Below, one piece after another: positions 1-5,761 of a stretch of DNA of 9,244 bases. Source of the DNA: an uncultured Bacteroidales bacterium. Lineage in GTDB: Bacteria; Bacteroidota; Bacteroidia; Bacteroidales; UBA932. Under the pieces are notes generated by a model that made no database searches, was not told the DNA's origin, and saw nothing but the letters and a program-made list of their open reading frames with translations. How positions within the stretch are numbered: the first letter of the stretch is position 1; the number at the start of each line of letters is the position of its first letter. The translations under genes and the position numbers were made by a program. The stretch spans positions 1-9,244 of the forward strand of contig CAMJHW010000050.1 of the NCBI GenBank assembly GCA_946405645.1. The letters run 5' to 3'.

Positions 1-1
1 G

Positions 2-241
2 TCGAAGGATGCTGCGGTTCCGGGCGCGGAACCGGTGTTCGCGTACTTCGGGACGCATGACCATTACCGCAGGAGCGGCATCGTGTCCCTCCGCAAATGG
101 CGCAAGCTCTTCGGGGAGGGGACTTATGCCCTTTACGACGGCAGCCACTTCATGGAGGAGACATACGTCAGGACCCTTCTGACAGACCGCCTGAGGGGCC
201 TGGCAGAAGGGTCCTGCGAAAAGACGGATATCCTATCCTAG
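2..241 (+). CDS. C-terminal fragment of a probable alpha/beta-hydrolase (5' end outside the window)
   Basis: An open frame enters from the left edge and ends at TAG 239-241, giving the last 79 residues of a protein. Two stretches look like the end of an alpha/beta-hydrolase: a hydrophobic strand ending in FGTHDHY, where the catalytic acid or its loop would lie, and about 35 residues later YDGSHFMEE, where the histidine would be the catalytic one. The order acid then histidine near the C-terminus, followed by a short final helix, fits small esterases such as the YqiA/YcfP group. The nucleophile region is outside the window, so the family is an inference. A GTG at 35 is in frame but is probably internal, because the frame is open up to the window edge with similar composition. 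The gene converges on the barrel-protein gene and shares its stop tetranucleotide. The reading frame is well supported; the function is tentative. Confidence 0.5.
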   Translation, partial: SKDAAVPGAEPVFAYFGTHDHYRRSGIVSLRKWRKLFGEGTYALYDGSHFMEETYVRTLLTDRLRGLAEGSCEKTDILS

Positions 242-912
242 AAGCTGATCATCACGTGCAGGTCGGCACCCATGAAGAACAGGCTCTTGGTGTCGATCTT
301 GGTATTCTCGTCGACGATGGTGACGGAGACGGGGCTGATATTCTTGAAATAGCGCTGGAAAGGAAGGCCGAAGCTGAAGGACAGCGTGCGGTTGGGGGCT
401 ATGCCGATCTGGGGCTCGAAGAAGAGTCCCTTGACATTGCATTTCTCGAAATTCTTGGCGATGTTCTTGGCGCCGCTCTGCTTGCCGGTATTGTATGCCG
501 AGAGGCCGATGCGGTATCCGAGGTCGCACTGGACGAAGAACTGCGCTCCGCTGTCATAGTATCCTGTTCCTCCCAGGGCGTAGCGTCCCCTCATGAAGAC
601 GGGGAGAGTGAGCTCTCCGTGATAGTCATAGTCCTTCTGCTTGTTCTGTCCTCCCTGGAGGGCAAGGGCATGGACATAATCCAATCCGGCTCCGACACCG
701 AACTGGAACTCGGGTGAGAGACGGTAAAGGAAGGAGACGTTGGCTCCGCCGATGGCCCTGGCTCCGTGACCCACTCCTTCTCCGAGATGCAGGTCGAGAT
801 ATGATGCGACGGTCCCTTCGCGGTCGTCGTAATAAGGTCTTTGGGCAAATGCGTTGGAAAGGGAAAGGCAGCAGACGGCTGCGGCCATAAGGAATTTCGC
901 AAGATTTTTCAT
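238..912 (-). CDS. Outer-membrane beta-barrel-like protein with signal peptide
   Basis: This is a 224-residue secreted protein. Residues 1-23 form a clear Sec signal peptide: a positively charged start (MKNLAKF), a hydrophobic core, and AFA as a signal peptidase I site before QRPYYDD. The rest alternates short glycine- and aromatic-rich stretches (FQFGVGAGLDYVHAL, FFVQCDLGYRIGLSAY, LSFSFGLPFQRYF) and ends in a terminal phenylalanine (HVMISF). Both traits are typical of outer-membrane barrels recognised by the BAM machinery. The size would suit an 8-10 strand barrel of the OmpW/OMP_b-brl type, with no enzymatic motif visible. The start at 912 was preferred because it gives the signal peptide directly; an in-frame ATG nine bases upstream at 921 would add MGV. 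A promoter lies just upstream. Specific role unknown: porin-like, adhesin or structural barrel are all possible. Confidence 0.75.
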   Translation of the reverse strand: MKNLAKFLMAAAVCCLSLSNAFAQRPYYDDREGTVASYLDLHLGEGVGHGARAIGGANVSFLYRLSPEFQFGVGAGLDYVHALALQGGQNKQKDYDYHGELTLPVFMRGRYALGGTGYYDSGAQFFVQCDLGYRIGLSAYNTGKQSGAKNIAKNFEKCNVKGLFFEPQIGIAPNRTLSFSFGLPFQRYFKNISPVSVTIVDENTKIDTKSLFFMGADLHVMISF

Positions 913-938
913 AACTCCCATTGTAAAATTGGTTTCTA

Positions 939-970
939 CAAAAATAATGATTTTTTTTCTTCCCGTCAAA
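939..970 (-). promoter_or_regulatory. Bacteroidota-type promoter for the barrel-protein gene
   Basis: Read on the minus strand, TTTG (970-967) is followed after 20 nt by TATTTTTG (946-939), matching the Bacteroidota consensus TTTG-N19/20-TAnnTTTG. The -7 box ends 26 nt before the chosen start at 912, leaving a leader of roughly 20 nt. The spacer contains a homopolymer run (A on this strand), which can make spacing and strength prone to slippage. Confidence 0.7.
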
Positions 971-974
971 TCAT

Positions 975-982
975 TAACTTTG
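975..982 (+). promoter_or_regulatory. -7 box of the promoter for the lipoprotein-led operon
   Basis: TAACTTTG matches the Bacteroidota -7 consensus TAnnTTTG exactly and lies 18 nt before the ATG at 1001, so the leader would be short. The expected -33 position (about 952-956) falls in a T run rather than a clean TTTG, so this promoter may be weaker or regulated. The box is only 4 nt from the -33 box of the divergent promoter (967-970), so polymerase binding to the two probably interferes. Confidence 0.6.
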
Positions 983-1000
983 CATTTCAACGTGTTCAAG

Positions 1001-2095
1001 ATGAAAGCATTCAGATACTCCATACCGGCCCTTGCCGCCGTCCTGCTGGCAGTCCTGCTGCCGACGGGCTGCCGCGAGACCGCCGAAACAGGCCGCAAGA
1101 CAGTTCCTTACGTGGAGAAGATACTCTCCGCGCACGGCCATGAATGGGGCCTGGTGGCCGGTTTCAACCCGGCTGACCCCAAGGGCACCATCGCCCTGGT
1201 CGGCCCTGAGACGAGGAACCGCGTCCTTGCGGACCGTTTCCTGGCCGTGGATGATTTCGACAATATTTCCGGGCGGCATGCCGTCGACGAACTTCCAGAT
1301 TTCGCGGGGGAGTGCATAGACCTTCTTTCCGACAGGGCCAATACTCCTTACGAGTCTCTGATGGCTTCGGCGGGCGACAGCCTCAGGACCATCACCGTCC
1401 GCAATTTCATCTCCGCCCTCGACACCACCCTCAGCATCGGGGCTTTCGACAATGACAGACTGGAGCATAAGGAGAATGCCAAGATCGTGGTGTTCACTTC
1501 TCCGGTATCTGCCGCTTTCGGCGCTTTCGACGTCGATACCCTTGTCCGCTCCGCCGGAAAGCAGGTCCCGGTGATCTTCCCTTCCCGGCTTGTTTTCTCC
1601 GGCCAGCTTGACCGCCATATCCCGCATATCCATGTCGCAGTGGTTACCGACAGCCTTTCCGCCGCATCCGGCGTGTATCCGCTCATCTTCGACGAGATGG
1701 CGGCCGAACGCGGGCAGCTGGGCTGCGGCTGCGTAGCCTTTGCCTGCGACTCCGTCAGCTATGCCGGCACGCTTCTGGACGCCTACCGCCAGGCCGGCGG
1801 CAATATGCCGCTCTCGGCGGTCATCGTGGACGACCCTTCGGTCGATATCGGTGAGGTCCGCAATTCCTTCGACTGGATCCTTCGCGTACAGAGCGAAGCC
1901 AATCTCGGCTACCGCAAGCTCATGACTGAAGGCTTTACCGTCATCGATGCGAGGAAGGAAGTCACGGATTACTGCTACCGGCTCCTCCGCCGCACCAACA
2001 ATTTCACGCACAACATCTCCTACCCTTATTCGAGGGATTATGTCACGGTCCGGAACACTTCTGGCAGCGGATACAATCTCGTGGAGTTGTATTGA
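1001..2095 (+). CDS. Unrecognised lipoprotein, first gene of a four-gene cluster
   Basis: A 364-residue protein that I do not recognise. Residues 1-24 form a lipoprotein signal: charged start, hydrophobic core (ALAAVLLAVLL) and PTGC, with Cys24 as the lipidation site. The proline at -3 is unusual for a lipobox, although a leucine stands at -4. Two segments in the mature part look like Rossmann-type strands followed by helices: KIVVFTSPVSAAFGAF near residue 161 and HVAVVTDSLSAASGVYPLIF near 211. A third strand, LSAVIVDDPS, lies near 271. This pattern loosely resembles periplasmic-binding or LacI-like folds with two alpha/beta lobes, but no family motif confirms it. The longer open frame upstream to 854 runs through the divergent promoters; the start at 1001 follows the -7 box and yields the signal peptide. 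The stop is 3 nt before the exonuclease gene, implying cotranscription. Likely anchored in the cell envelope; substrate unknown. Confidence 0.75.
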   Translation: MKAFRYSIPALAAVLLAVLLPTGCRETAETGRKTVPYVEKILSAHGHEWGLVAGFNPADPKGTIALVGPETRNRVLADRFLAVDDFDNISGRHAVDELPDFAGECIDLLSDRANTPYESLMASAGDSLRTITVRNFISALDTTLSIGAFDNDRLEHKENAKIVVFTSPVSAAFGAFDVDTLVRSAGKQVPVIFPSRLVFSGQLDRHIPHIHVAVVTDSLSAASGVYPLIFDEMAAERGQLGCGCVAFACDSVSYAGTLLDAYRQAGGNMPLSAVIVDDPSVDIGEVRNSFDWILRVQSEANLGYRKLMTEGFTVIDARKEVTDYCYRLLRRTNNFTHNISYPYSRDYVTVRNTSGSGYNLVELY

Positions 2096-2098
2096 TAT

Positions 2099-2761
2099 AT
2101 GTACAGGATCACCATACCCCCCGAGGAAATAGAGAAGCTGGAACTTGTCTCCTTCCCGGGTTCCATCATAGTCATAGAGGCTCAGGGCGAGGCTTTCGAC
2201 AAGGCCGTCGCCTATCTCCGCAGGCAGAAGATAATCGGTTTCGACACCGAGTCGAGGCCCAGTTTCTCTTCGGACCAGCCGCATTACGGAGTGTCGCTCC
2301 TCCAGCTTTCAGGCGCCACCAAGGCGTTCCTTTTCCGCATCAAGAAATGCGGGATGCCGAAGAGCCTTTGCCGGCTGTTGGCCGACCCTCGCGTCGTCAA
2401 GGTCGGCGCTGCCGTGCACGACGACCTGCGCGGCCTCAAGAGGCTGCACGGCTTCGAGCCGGCCGGCTTCATCGACCTGCAGAAGATAGGATGGGAGTAT
2501 GGCATCCGCGACAAGGCCGTGAAGAAGATGGCCGCCAATATCCTGGGCATCAGGATATCCAAGACGCAGCAGCTCTCCAACTGGGAGGCCGACAGGCTCA
2601 GCGAGCCGCAGCAGCGCTATGCCGCCACGGATGCATGGGTCTGCCGTGAAATGTACCTCAAGCTCCTCAAGTCCGAGAAGCATCCCTTGACTCCCGAAGA
2701 GCTGCTCCCCAATCCACCTAAAACCGAATCCAATGATCAAGGTCATACTGAAGAAAGGTAG
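2099..2761 (+). CDS. DEDDy 3'-5' exonuclease, RNase D/WRN type
   Basis: A 220-residue stand-alone exonuclease domain. All three motifs of the DnaQ-like DEDD fold are visible. Exo I is IIGFDTESRP, with Asp49 and Glu51 as metal ligands; Exo II is KVGAAVHDDLRGL, with Asp108; Exo III is QRYAATDAW, with Tyr174 and Asp178 spaced four apart as in the DEDDy subgroup. Such enzymes remove nucleotides from 3' ends using two metal ions. The RNase D and Werner (WRN) branches share this layout, so the substrate (RNA or DNA) cannot be decided here. No HRDC domains follow, unlike E. coli RNase D; the C-terminus is a short hydrophilic tail. The gene starts 3 nt after the lipoprotein stop and its last 29 nt overlap the methyltransferase gene, suggesting translational coupling. 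I recall this exonuclease being paired with an RlmI-type methyltransferase in other Bacteroidales, but did not verify it. Confidence 0.9.
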   Translation: MYRITIPPEEIEKLELVSFPGSIIVIEAQGEAFDKAVAYLRRQKIIGFDTESRPSFSSDQPHYGVSLLQLSGATKAFLFRIKKCGMPKSLCRLLADPRVVKVGAAVHDDLRGLKRLHGFEPAGFIDLQKIGWEYGIRDKAVKKMAANILGIRISKTQQLSNWEADRLSEPQQRYAATDAWVCREMYLKLLKSEKHPLTPEELLPNPPKTESNDQGHTEER

Positions 2762-3935
2762 GGAAGAGTCCCTGCTGAGGTTCCATCCCTGGGTATTCTC
2801 CGGCGCCATCGCCCAGATAGCCGGGCATCCGGCCGAAGGCGACATCGTCTCCGTCCACGCGGCGGACGGGGGATTCCTCGGCTGCGGACACTACCAGGTA
2901 GGCTCCATTGCGGTCCGTATCCTGAGTTTCGACGAGTCTGCGCTGTCACCGGATTTCTACGAGGTGATGCTCGGCCGGGCCTTGCAGGTCCGGCGGGCCG
3001 TCGGGCTGGCGTCCGCCGCAGGCGGATCGCCGACGGCCTGCTACCGCCTCGCCCATGGCGAGGGGGACGGCCTGCCCGGCCTCATAGTCGATTATTATGA
3101 CGGCGTGTGCGTGCTCCAGGCCCATTCCGTGGGCATGTTCCGCGCCAGACGCCAGATCTGCGAAGCGCTCAAAGCAATATATGGCGATACCCTCAAGGCG
3201 GTTTACGACAAAAGTTCCGGCACTGCGCCTTACAAGGCCGGGCTGGAGCTTGTAGACGGCTATCTTTACCGCTCCGAAGGATTCTCCGACGACGAACAGA
3301 CGGTTCTGGAGAACGGCCATAAGTTCATAGTCAACTGGACAGAGGGGCAGAAGACCGGGTTCTTCCTCGACCAGAGGGAAAACCGCGCACTTGTCGGACG
3401 CTATTCCGCCGGACGCAACGTGCTGAACCTCTTCTGCTATACCGGAGGCTTCTCCATTTATGCCCTGGCCGCAGGAGCTCTGCATGTCGATTCTGTCGAC
3501 AGCTCCGCCAAGGCCATGATGATGGTGGAACGCAACATCGCCCTCAACGGCTTCGACGCCTCGCGACATACCGGGTACTGCACGGACGCCATCGATTTCC
3601 TGAAGAATGTCCCCGAAGGGAAATACGACCTGATGATTGTCGATCCGCCGGCATTCGCCAAGCATCGCGGCGTGCTGAAGAACGCCCTCAGGGCGTATCA
3701 GCGCCTTAACGCCGCCGCGATCTCCAAGGTCGCTTCCGGCGGCCTGGTATTCACCTACAGCTGCTCCCAGGTGGTGGACAAGGAGACGTTCGCCCTGACC
3801 GTCTTCTCCGCCGCCGCATCCGTCGGCCGTTCGGTCCGTATCCTGGACCGTCTGAACCAGCCCGCTGACCATCCCGTCAGCATCTATCATCCGGAAGGGG
3901 AGTACCTGAAGGGCCTCCTTCTCTATGTCGAATAG
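2733..3935 (+). CDS. rlmI: 23S rRNA (cytosine-C5) methyltransferase, RlmI family
   Basis: A 400-residue protein, close to E. coli RlmI (about 396), which methylates C1962 of 23S rRNA using S-adenosylmethionine. The N-terminal 70 residues (KKGREESLLRFHPWVFSGAI, then GDIVSV and GFLGCGHY) form the PUA-like RNA-binding domain. The EEHD-like middle segment includes GEGDGLPGLIVDYYDG. In the catalytic domain are GQKTGFFLDQREN (205-217), the SAM-binding loop LNLFCYTGGFS (231-241), the acidic VDSS strand end (255-258), DPPAF (304-308) and TYSCS (341-345). Cys344 is the probable nucleophile, in the position characteristic of this family. The ATG lies inside the end of the exonuclease gene, and the next gene follows after 9 nt. 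A homologous RlmI-like enzyme with a slightly different target base is the only serious alternative. The full set of motifs and the length indicate an intact, functional enzyme. Confidence 0.92.
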   Translation: MIKVILKKGREESLLRFHPWVFSGAIAQIAGHPAEGDIVSVHAADGGFLGCGHYQVGSIAVRILSFDESALSPDFYEVMLGRALQVRRAVGLASAAGGSPTACYRLAHGEGDGLPGLIVDYYDGVCVLQAHSVGMFRARRQICEALKAIYGDTLKAVYDKSSGTAPYKAGLELVDGYLYRSEGFSDDEQTVLENGHKFIVNWTEGQKTGFFLDQRENRALVGRYSAGRNVLNLFCYTGGFSIYALAAGALHVDSVDSSAKAMMMVERNIALNGFDASRHTGYCTDAIDFLKNVPEGKYDLMIVDPPAFAKHRGVLKNALRAYQRLNAAAISKVASGGLVFTYSCSQVVDKETFALTVFSAAASVGRSVRILDRLNQPADHPVSIYHPEGEYLKGLLLYVE

Positions 3936-3944
3936 TTTTCGTCG

Positions 3945-5117
3945 ATGAAAGAATACAACATAGGTCTCTTCAATGAGAGTTTTCCGCCCGTGATGGACGG
4001 TGTGGCCGTATGCGTGGAGAACTATGCCCGTTGGATGCAGGAAAAGGTTGGCGGAGTATCCGTCATCACTCCCCGCAATCCCGGGGCGGACTATAGCGAC
4101 AAGGCATACGAAGTCCTTGATTACATGTCGGTTCCCGTACCGTTCCGGCCGCCTTATGTCACCGGTATTTCCGAGATGGACCCGATGTTCCTCAAACAGA
4201 TCCTCAAGAGAAGGTTCAGGATAGTCCACGCCCACAGTCCCTTCGTGGCCGGCATGACTGCGGCCCGCGTAGCTCGTGTGCAGAAGATTCCCCTGGTCGC
4301 AACCTTCCATTCCAAATACCGTGATGACTTCAGCCGCGTCATCCCCGGCCACATGGTCGATGTCGTGGTCAAGGAGATAGTGAAGTTCTACCAGAAGGCC
4401 GACGCCGTCTGGGTTCCGCAGGAGTCGGTCAAGGACGTGCTGTTCAGCTATGGCTACAAGGGCCCCGTAGACGTGATGCCCAACGGCTGTGACCTGGCTG
4501 GGGATTATAACGAGTCGTATTTCCGGGAGGCGAGGGCTTCCCTGGGCCTCGATGATTCTACTCTGGCCTTCCTGTATGTCGGCCAGCATATCTGGGAGAA
4601 GAACCTCCGTCTCACCATCGAAGCCTTGGCCCGTGTCAAGGATCTGCCTTACAGGATGTTCTTTGTAGGGACGGGCTACGCCGAGAGTGAGATGAAGGAG
4701 CTGGTCGGGCAGCTGGGCATCGCCGACAAGGTGACTTTCGCTGGGAGGGTTACGGACCGTGAAAGGCTGAAGCAGTACTATGCGGCGGCTGACCTGTTCC
4801 TGTTCCCGTCGCTGTATGACACCGACGGTCTGGTGGTCCGTGAGGCCGCCGCCCTGGACACTCCGTCCGTGATGCTCAAGGAGGCCTCGGCCTCGGGAAT
4901 GCTCACTGACGGCGAGACCGGTTTCAAGATTGCGGGGACGCTGGATGAATACGAGGCGTTGCTGCGCGCGCTGGCCGCCGACCCTGACAGGCGCAAGGCC
5001 GTCGGGCGCGGAGCCCGCAGCATCGTCCGTTCATGGGAAGACATAGCCGGGGAAACTCTGGACCGCTACAACGCCATCCTTTCCCGCCGTTTCCTCATCT
5101 CCCCGATCGGCCGGTAA
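3945..5117 (+). CDS. GT4 family glycosyltransferase (GT-B fold), diacylglycerol-glucosyltransferase-like
   Basis: A 390-residue GT-B glycosyltransferase. The N-terminal lobe begins NIGLFNESFPPVMDGVAV, the acceptor-side glycine-rich loop of GT4 enzymes, followed by IVHAHSPFVAGMTAARVA and VATFHSKYRDDF. These are typical of the branch with diacylglycerol glucosyltransferases and PimB-like mannosyltransferases. The C-terminal donor lobe has the link VMPNGCDL (178-184), FLYVGQHIWEKN (209-220) with Lys219, and FPSLYDTDGLVVREAAA (287-303) with Glu300. Two donor-site positions differ from the common pattern: the usual Arg of GRL is Gln214, and the first acid of the E-x7-E motif is Asp292. No membrane helix is seen, so the enzyme is probably cytosolic or peripheral. 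It is the last gene of the cluster, 9 nt after rlmI. Donor and acceptor cannot be assigned; envelope glycolipid synthesis is a reasonable guess. Confidence 0.87.
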   Translation: MKEYNIGLFNESFPPVMDGVAVCVENYARWMQEKVGGVSVITPRNPGADYSDKAYEVLDYMSVPVPFRPPYVTGISEMDPMFLKQILKRRFRIVHAHSPFVAGMTAARVARVQKIPLVATFHSKYRDDFSRVIPGHMVDVVVKEIVKFYQKADAVWVPQESVKDVLFSYGYKGPVDVMPNGCDLAGDYNESYFREARASLGLDDSTLAFLYVGQHIWEKNLRLTIEALARVKDLPYRMFFVGTGYAESEMKELVGQLGIADKVTFAGRVTDRERLKQYYAAADLFLFPSLYDTDGLVVREAAALDTPSVMLKEASASGMLTDGETGFKIAGTLDEYEALLRALAADPDRRKAVGRGARSIVRSWEDIAGETLDRYNAILSRRFLISPIGR

Positions 5118-5123
5118 TTTTTC

Positions 5124-5154
5124 TTTGGATATCAAAAAAGAATCCCTATATTTG
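5124..5154 (+). promoter_or_regulatory. Bacteroidota-type promoter for tRNA-Cys
   Basis: TTTG (5124-5127), a 19-nt spacer and TATATTTG (5147-5154) match the Bacteroidota consensus exactly. The tRNA begins 11 nt after the -7 box, so transcription would start only a few bases before the mature 5' end. The promoter sits just behind the glycosyltransferase stop codon, making the tRNA an independent unit. Confidence 0.85.
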
Positions 5155-5165
5155 TAGTCCTTTTT

Positions 5166-5236
5166 GGTGCCTGGGCCGGGAGGTTAGGCACTGGTCTGCA
5201 AAACCAGGTAGAGCGGTTCAATTCCGCTAGGCACCT
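5166..5236 (+). tRNA. tRNA-Cys (anticodon GCA)
   Basis: The sequence folds into a complete cloverleaf. The acceptor stem ggtgcct (5166-5172) pairs perfectly with aggcacc (5229-5235). The D stem gcc/ggc is at 5175-5177 and 5187-5189. The anticodon stem ctggt/accag encloses loop ctgcaaa with anticodon GCA at 5198-5200, and the T stem agcgg/ccgct (5212-5216, 5224-5228) encloses ttcaatt. The discriminator base is U (5236), a known identity element for cysteinyl-tRNA synthetase. The CCA end is not encoded and must be added after transcription. At 71 nt it is of normal size for tRNA-Cys. It has its own promoter upstream and a strong hairpin 3 nt after its end. Confidence 0.96.
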
Positions 5237-5238
5237 CG

Positions 5239-5272
5239 AAAATGCCCTTGGAGAAGTCTCCAAGGGCATTTT
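5239..5272. terminator. Bidirectional intrinsic terminator between tRNA-Cys and the transferase gene
   Basis: A perfect 15-bp stem (5239-5253 with 5258-5272) has a 4-nt loop. Its outer four pairs are A-T, so either strand ends in a T run: TTTT then CTTTA on the plus strand, TTTT then CGAGG on the minus strand. It begins 3 nt after the tRNA on one side and 2 nt after the stop codon of the minus-strand gene on the other, so one hairpin can end both converging transcripts. Confidence 0.88.
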
Positions 5273-5274
5273 CT

Positions 5275-5703
5275 TTATTGCTCTAGATAGCGGATGATGC
5301 TGTCGATGTCGTCGCAGACGACATCGAAAAGCTTGTACATCAGCTCCGGCTCCATCATCTCGGGAATATAGGCTATCACTTTTCTCCCTGAGCCGGCTAG
5401 CCAGCCAGCCTCGGTGTGGGCGCTGCGGCCGCAGGGAAGGACCAGGACGCAGGTGTCCGCCCACTCGAGAGCGTCCAGGTCGGCCTTGAACTGTCGTTCG
5501 GCCAAAGGGTGGTGGAGGCCTTCGGCATATTGTCCGAACGTCCAGTCAGGAGCGTTCGGGTCTATGTCCGTCCAGCGGAAACCGTTGCCGCCGTGGGGCG
5601 GGTTGCGGAAATCATACACTTCGTGTCCGGCCTCTCTGAGGCGCCGGACCACTTCGGGATAGTACTTGTTCCTCCAGCTGGAGGCGACATAGATTCTGGC
5701 CAT
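5275..5703 (-). CDS. Nucleoside 2-deoxyribosyltransferase-like protein
   Basis: A 142-residue protein with the layout of the nucleoside 2-deoxyribosyltransferase fold. It opens with ARIYVASSWRN, a strand ending in a tyrosine (Tyr5) as in that family, followed by a helix and EVYDFRNP. The central segment is WADTCVLVLPCGRSAHTEAGW (residues 81-101), in which Glu98 matches the catalytic glutamate of the family motif. A final strand, KVIAYIPE, completes the sheet. Known enzymes move deoxyribose between bases or hydrolyse the N-glycosidic bond. Here the substrate is unknown, and NAD- or nucleotide-processing roles are also possible. I recall proteins of this type being common in phages and accessory regions. 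The frame is open upstream of residue 1, but the ATG at 5703 gives the correct family start and follows a promoter. The gene lies between the transposase and tRNA-Cys and ends against the shared terminator. Confidence 0.75.
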   Translation of the reverse strand: MARIYVASSWRNKYYPEVVRRLREAGHEVYDFRNPPHGGNGFRWTDIDPNAPDWTFGQYAEGLHHPLAERQFKADLDALEWADTCVLVLPCGRSAHTEAGWLAGSGRKVIAYIPEMMEPELMYKLFDVVCDDIDSIIRYLEQ

Positions 5704-5725
5704 GGGGAAAACGGATTGGTTCAGA

Positions 5726-5756
5726 CGAAGATACGAATTTTCATCGACACTGCAAA
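5726..5756 (-). promoter_or_regulatory. Promoter for the deoxyribosyltransferase-like gene, abutting the transposase stop
   Basis: On the minus strand TTTG (5756-5753) is followed after 19 nt by TATCTTCG (5733-5726), one mismatch from the Bacteroidota -7 consensus TAnnTTTG. The start codon at 5703 lies 22 nt further on. The -33 box is only 5 nt from the transposase stop codon (5762-5764), so at least that part may belong to the transposable element. Confidence 0.6.
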
Positions 5757-5761
5757 TGCTT

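Noticed and set aside
974..2284. A minus-strand open frame of 436 codons opposite the lipoprotein gene.
   Set aside because: It lacks a recognisable domain and crosses the boundary between two plus-strand genes. The lipoprotein has a proper signal peptide and promoter.
2946..4589. A minus-strand open frame of 547 codons opposite rlmI and the glycosyltransferase gene.
   Set aside because: The plus strand encodes two complete, motif-rich enzymes here. The antisense frame crosses their junction, has no recognisable domain, and is expected from GC-rich codon usage.
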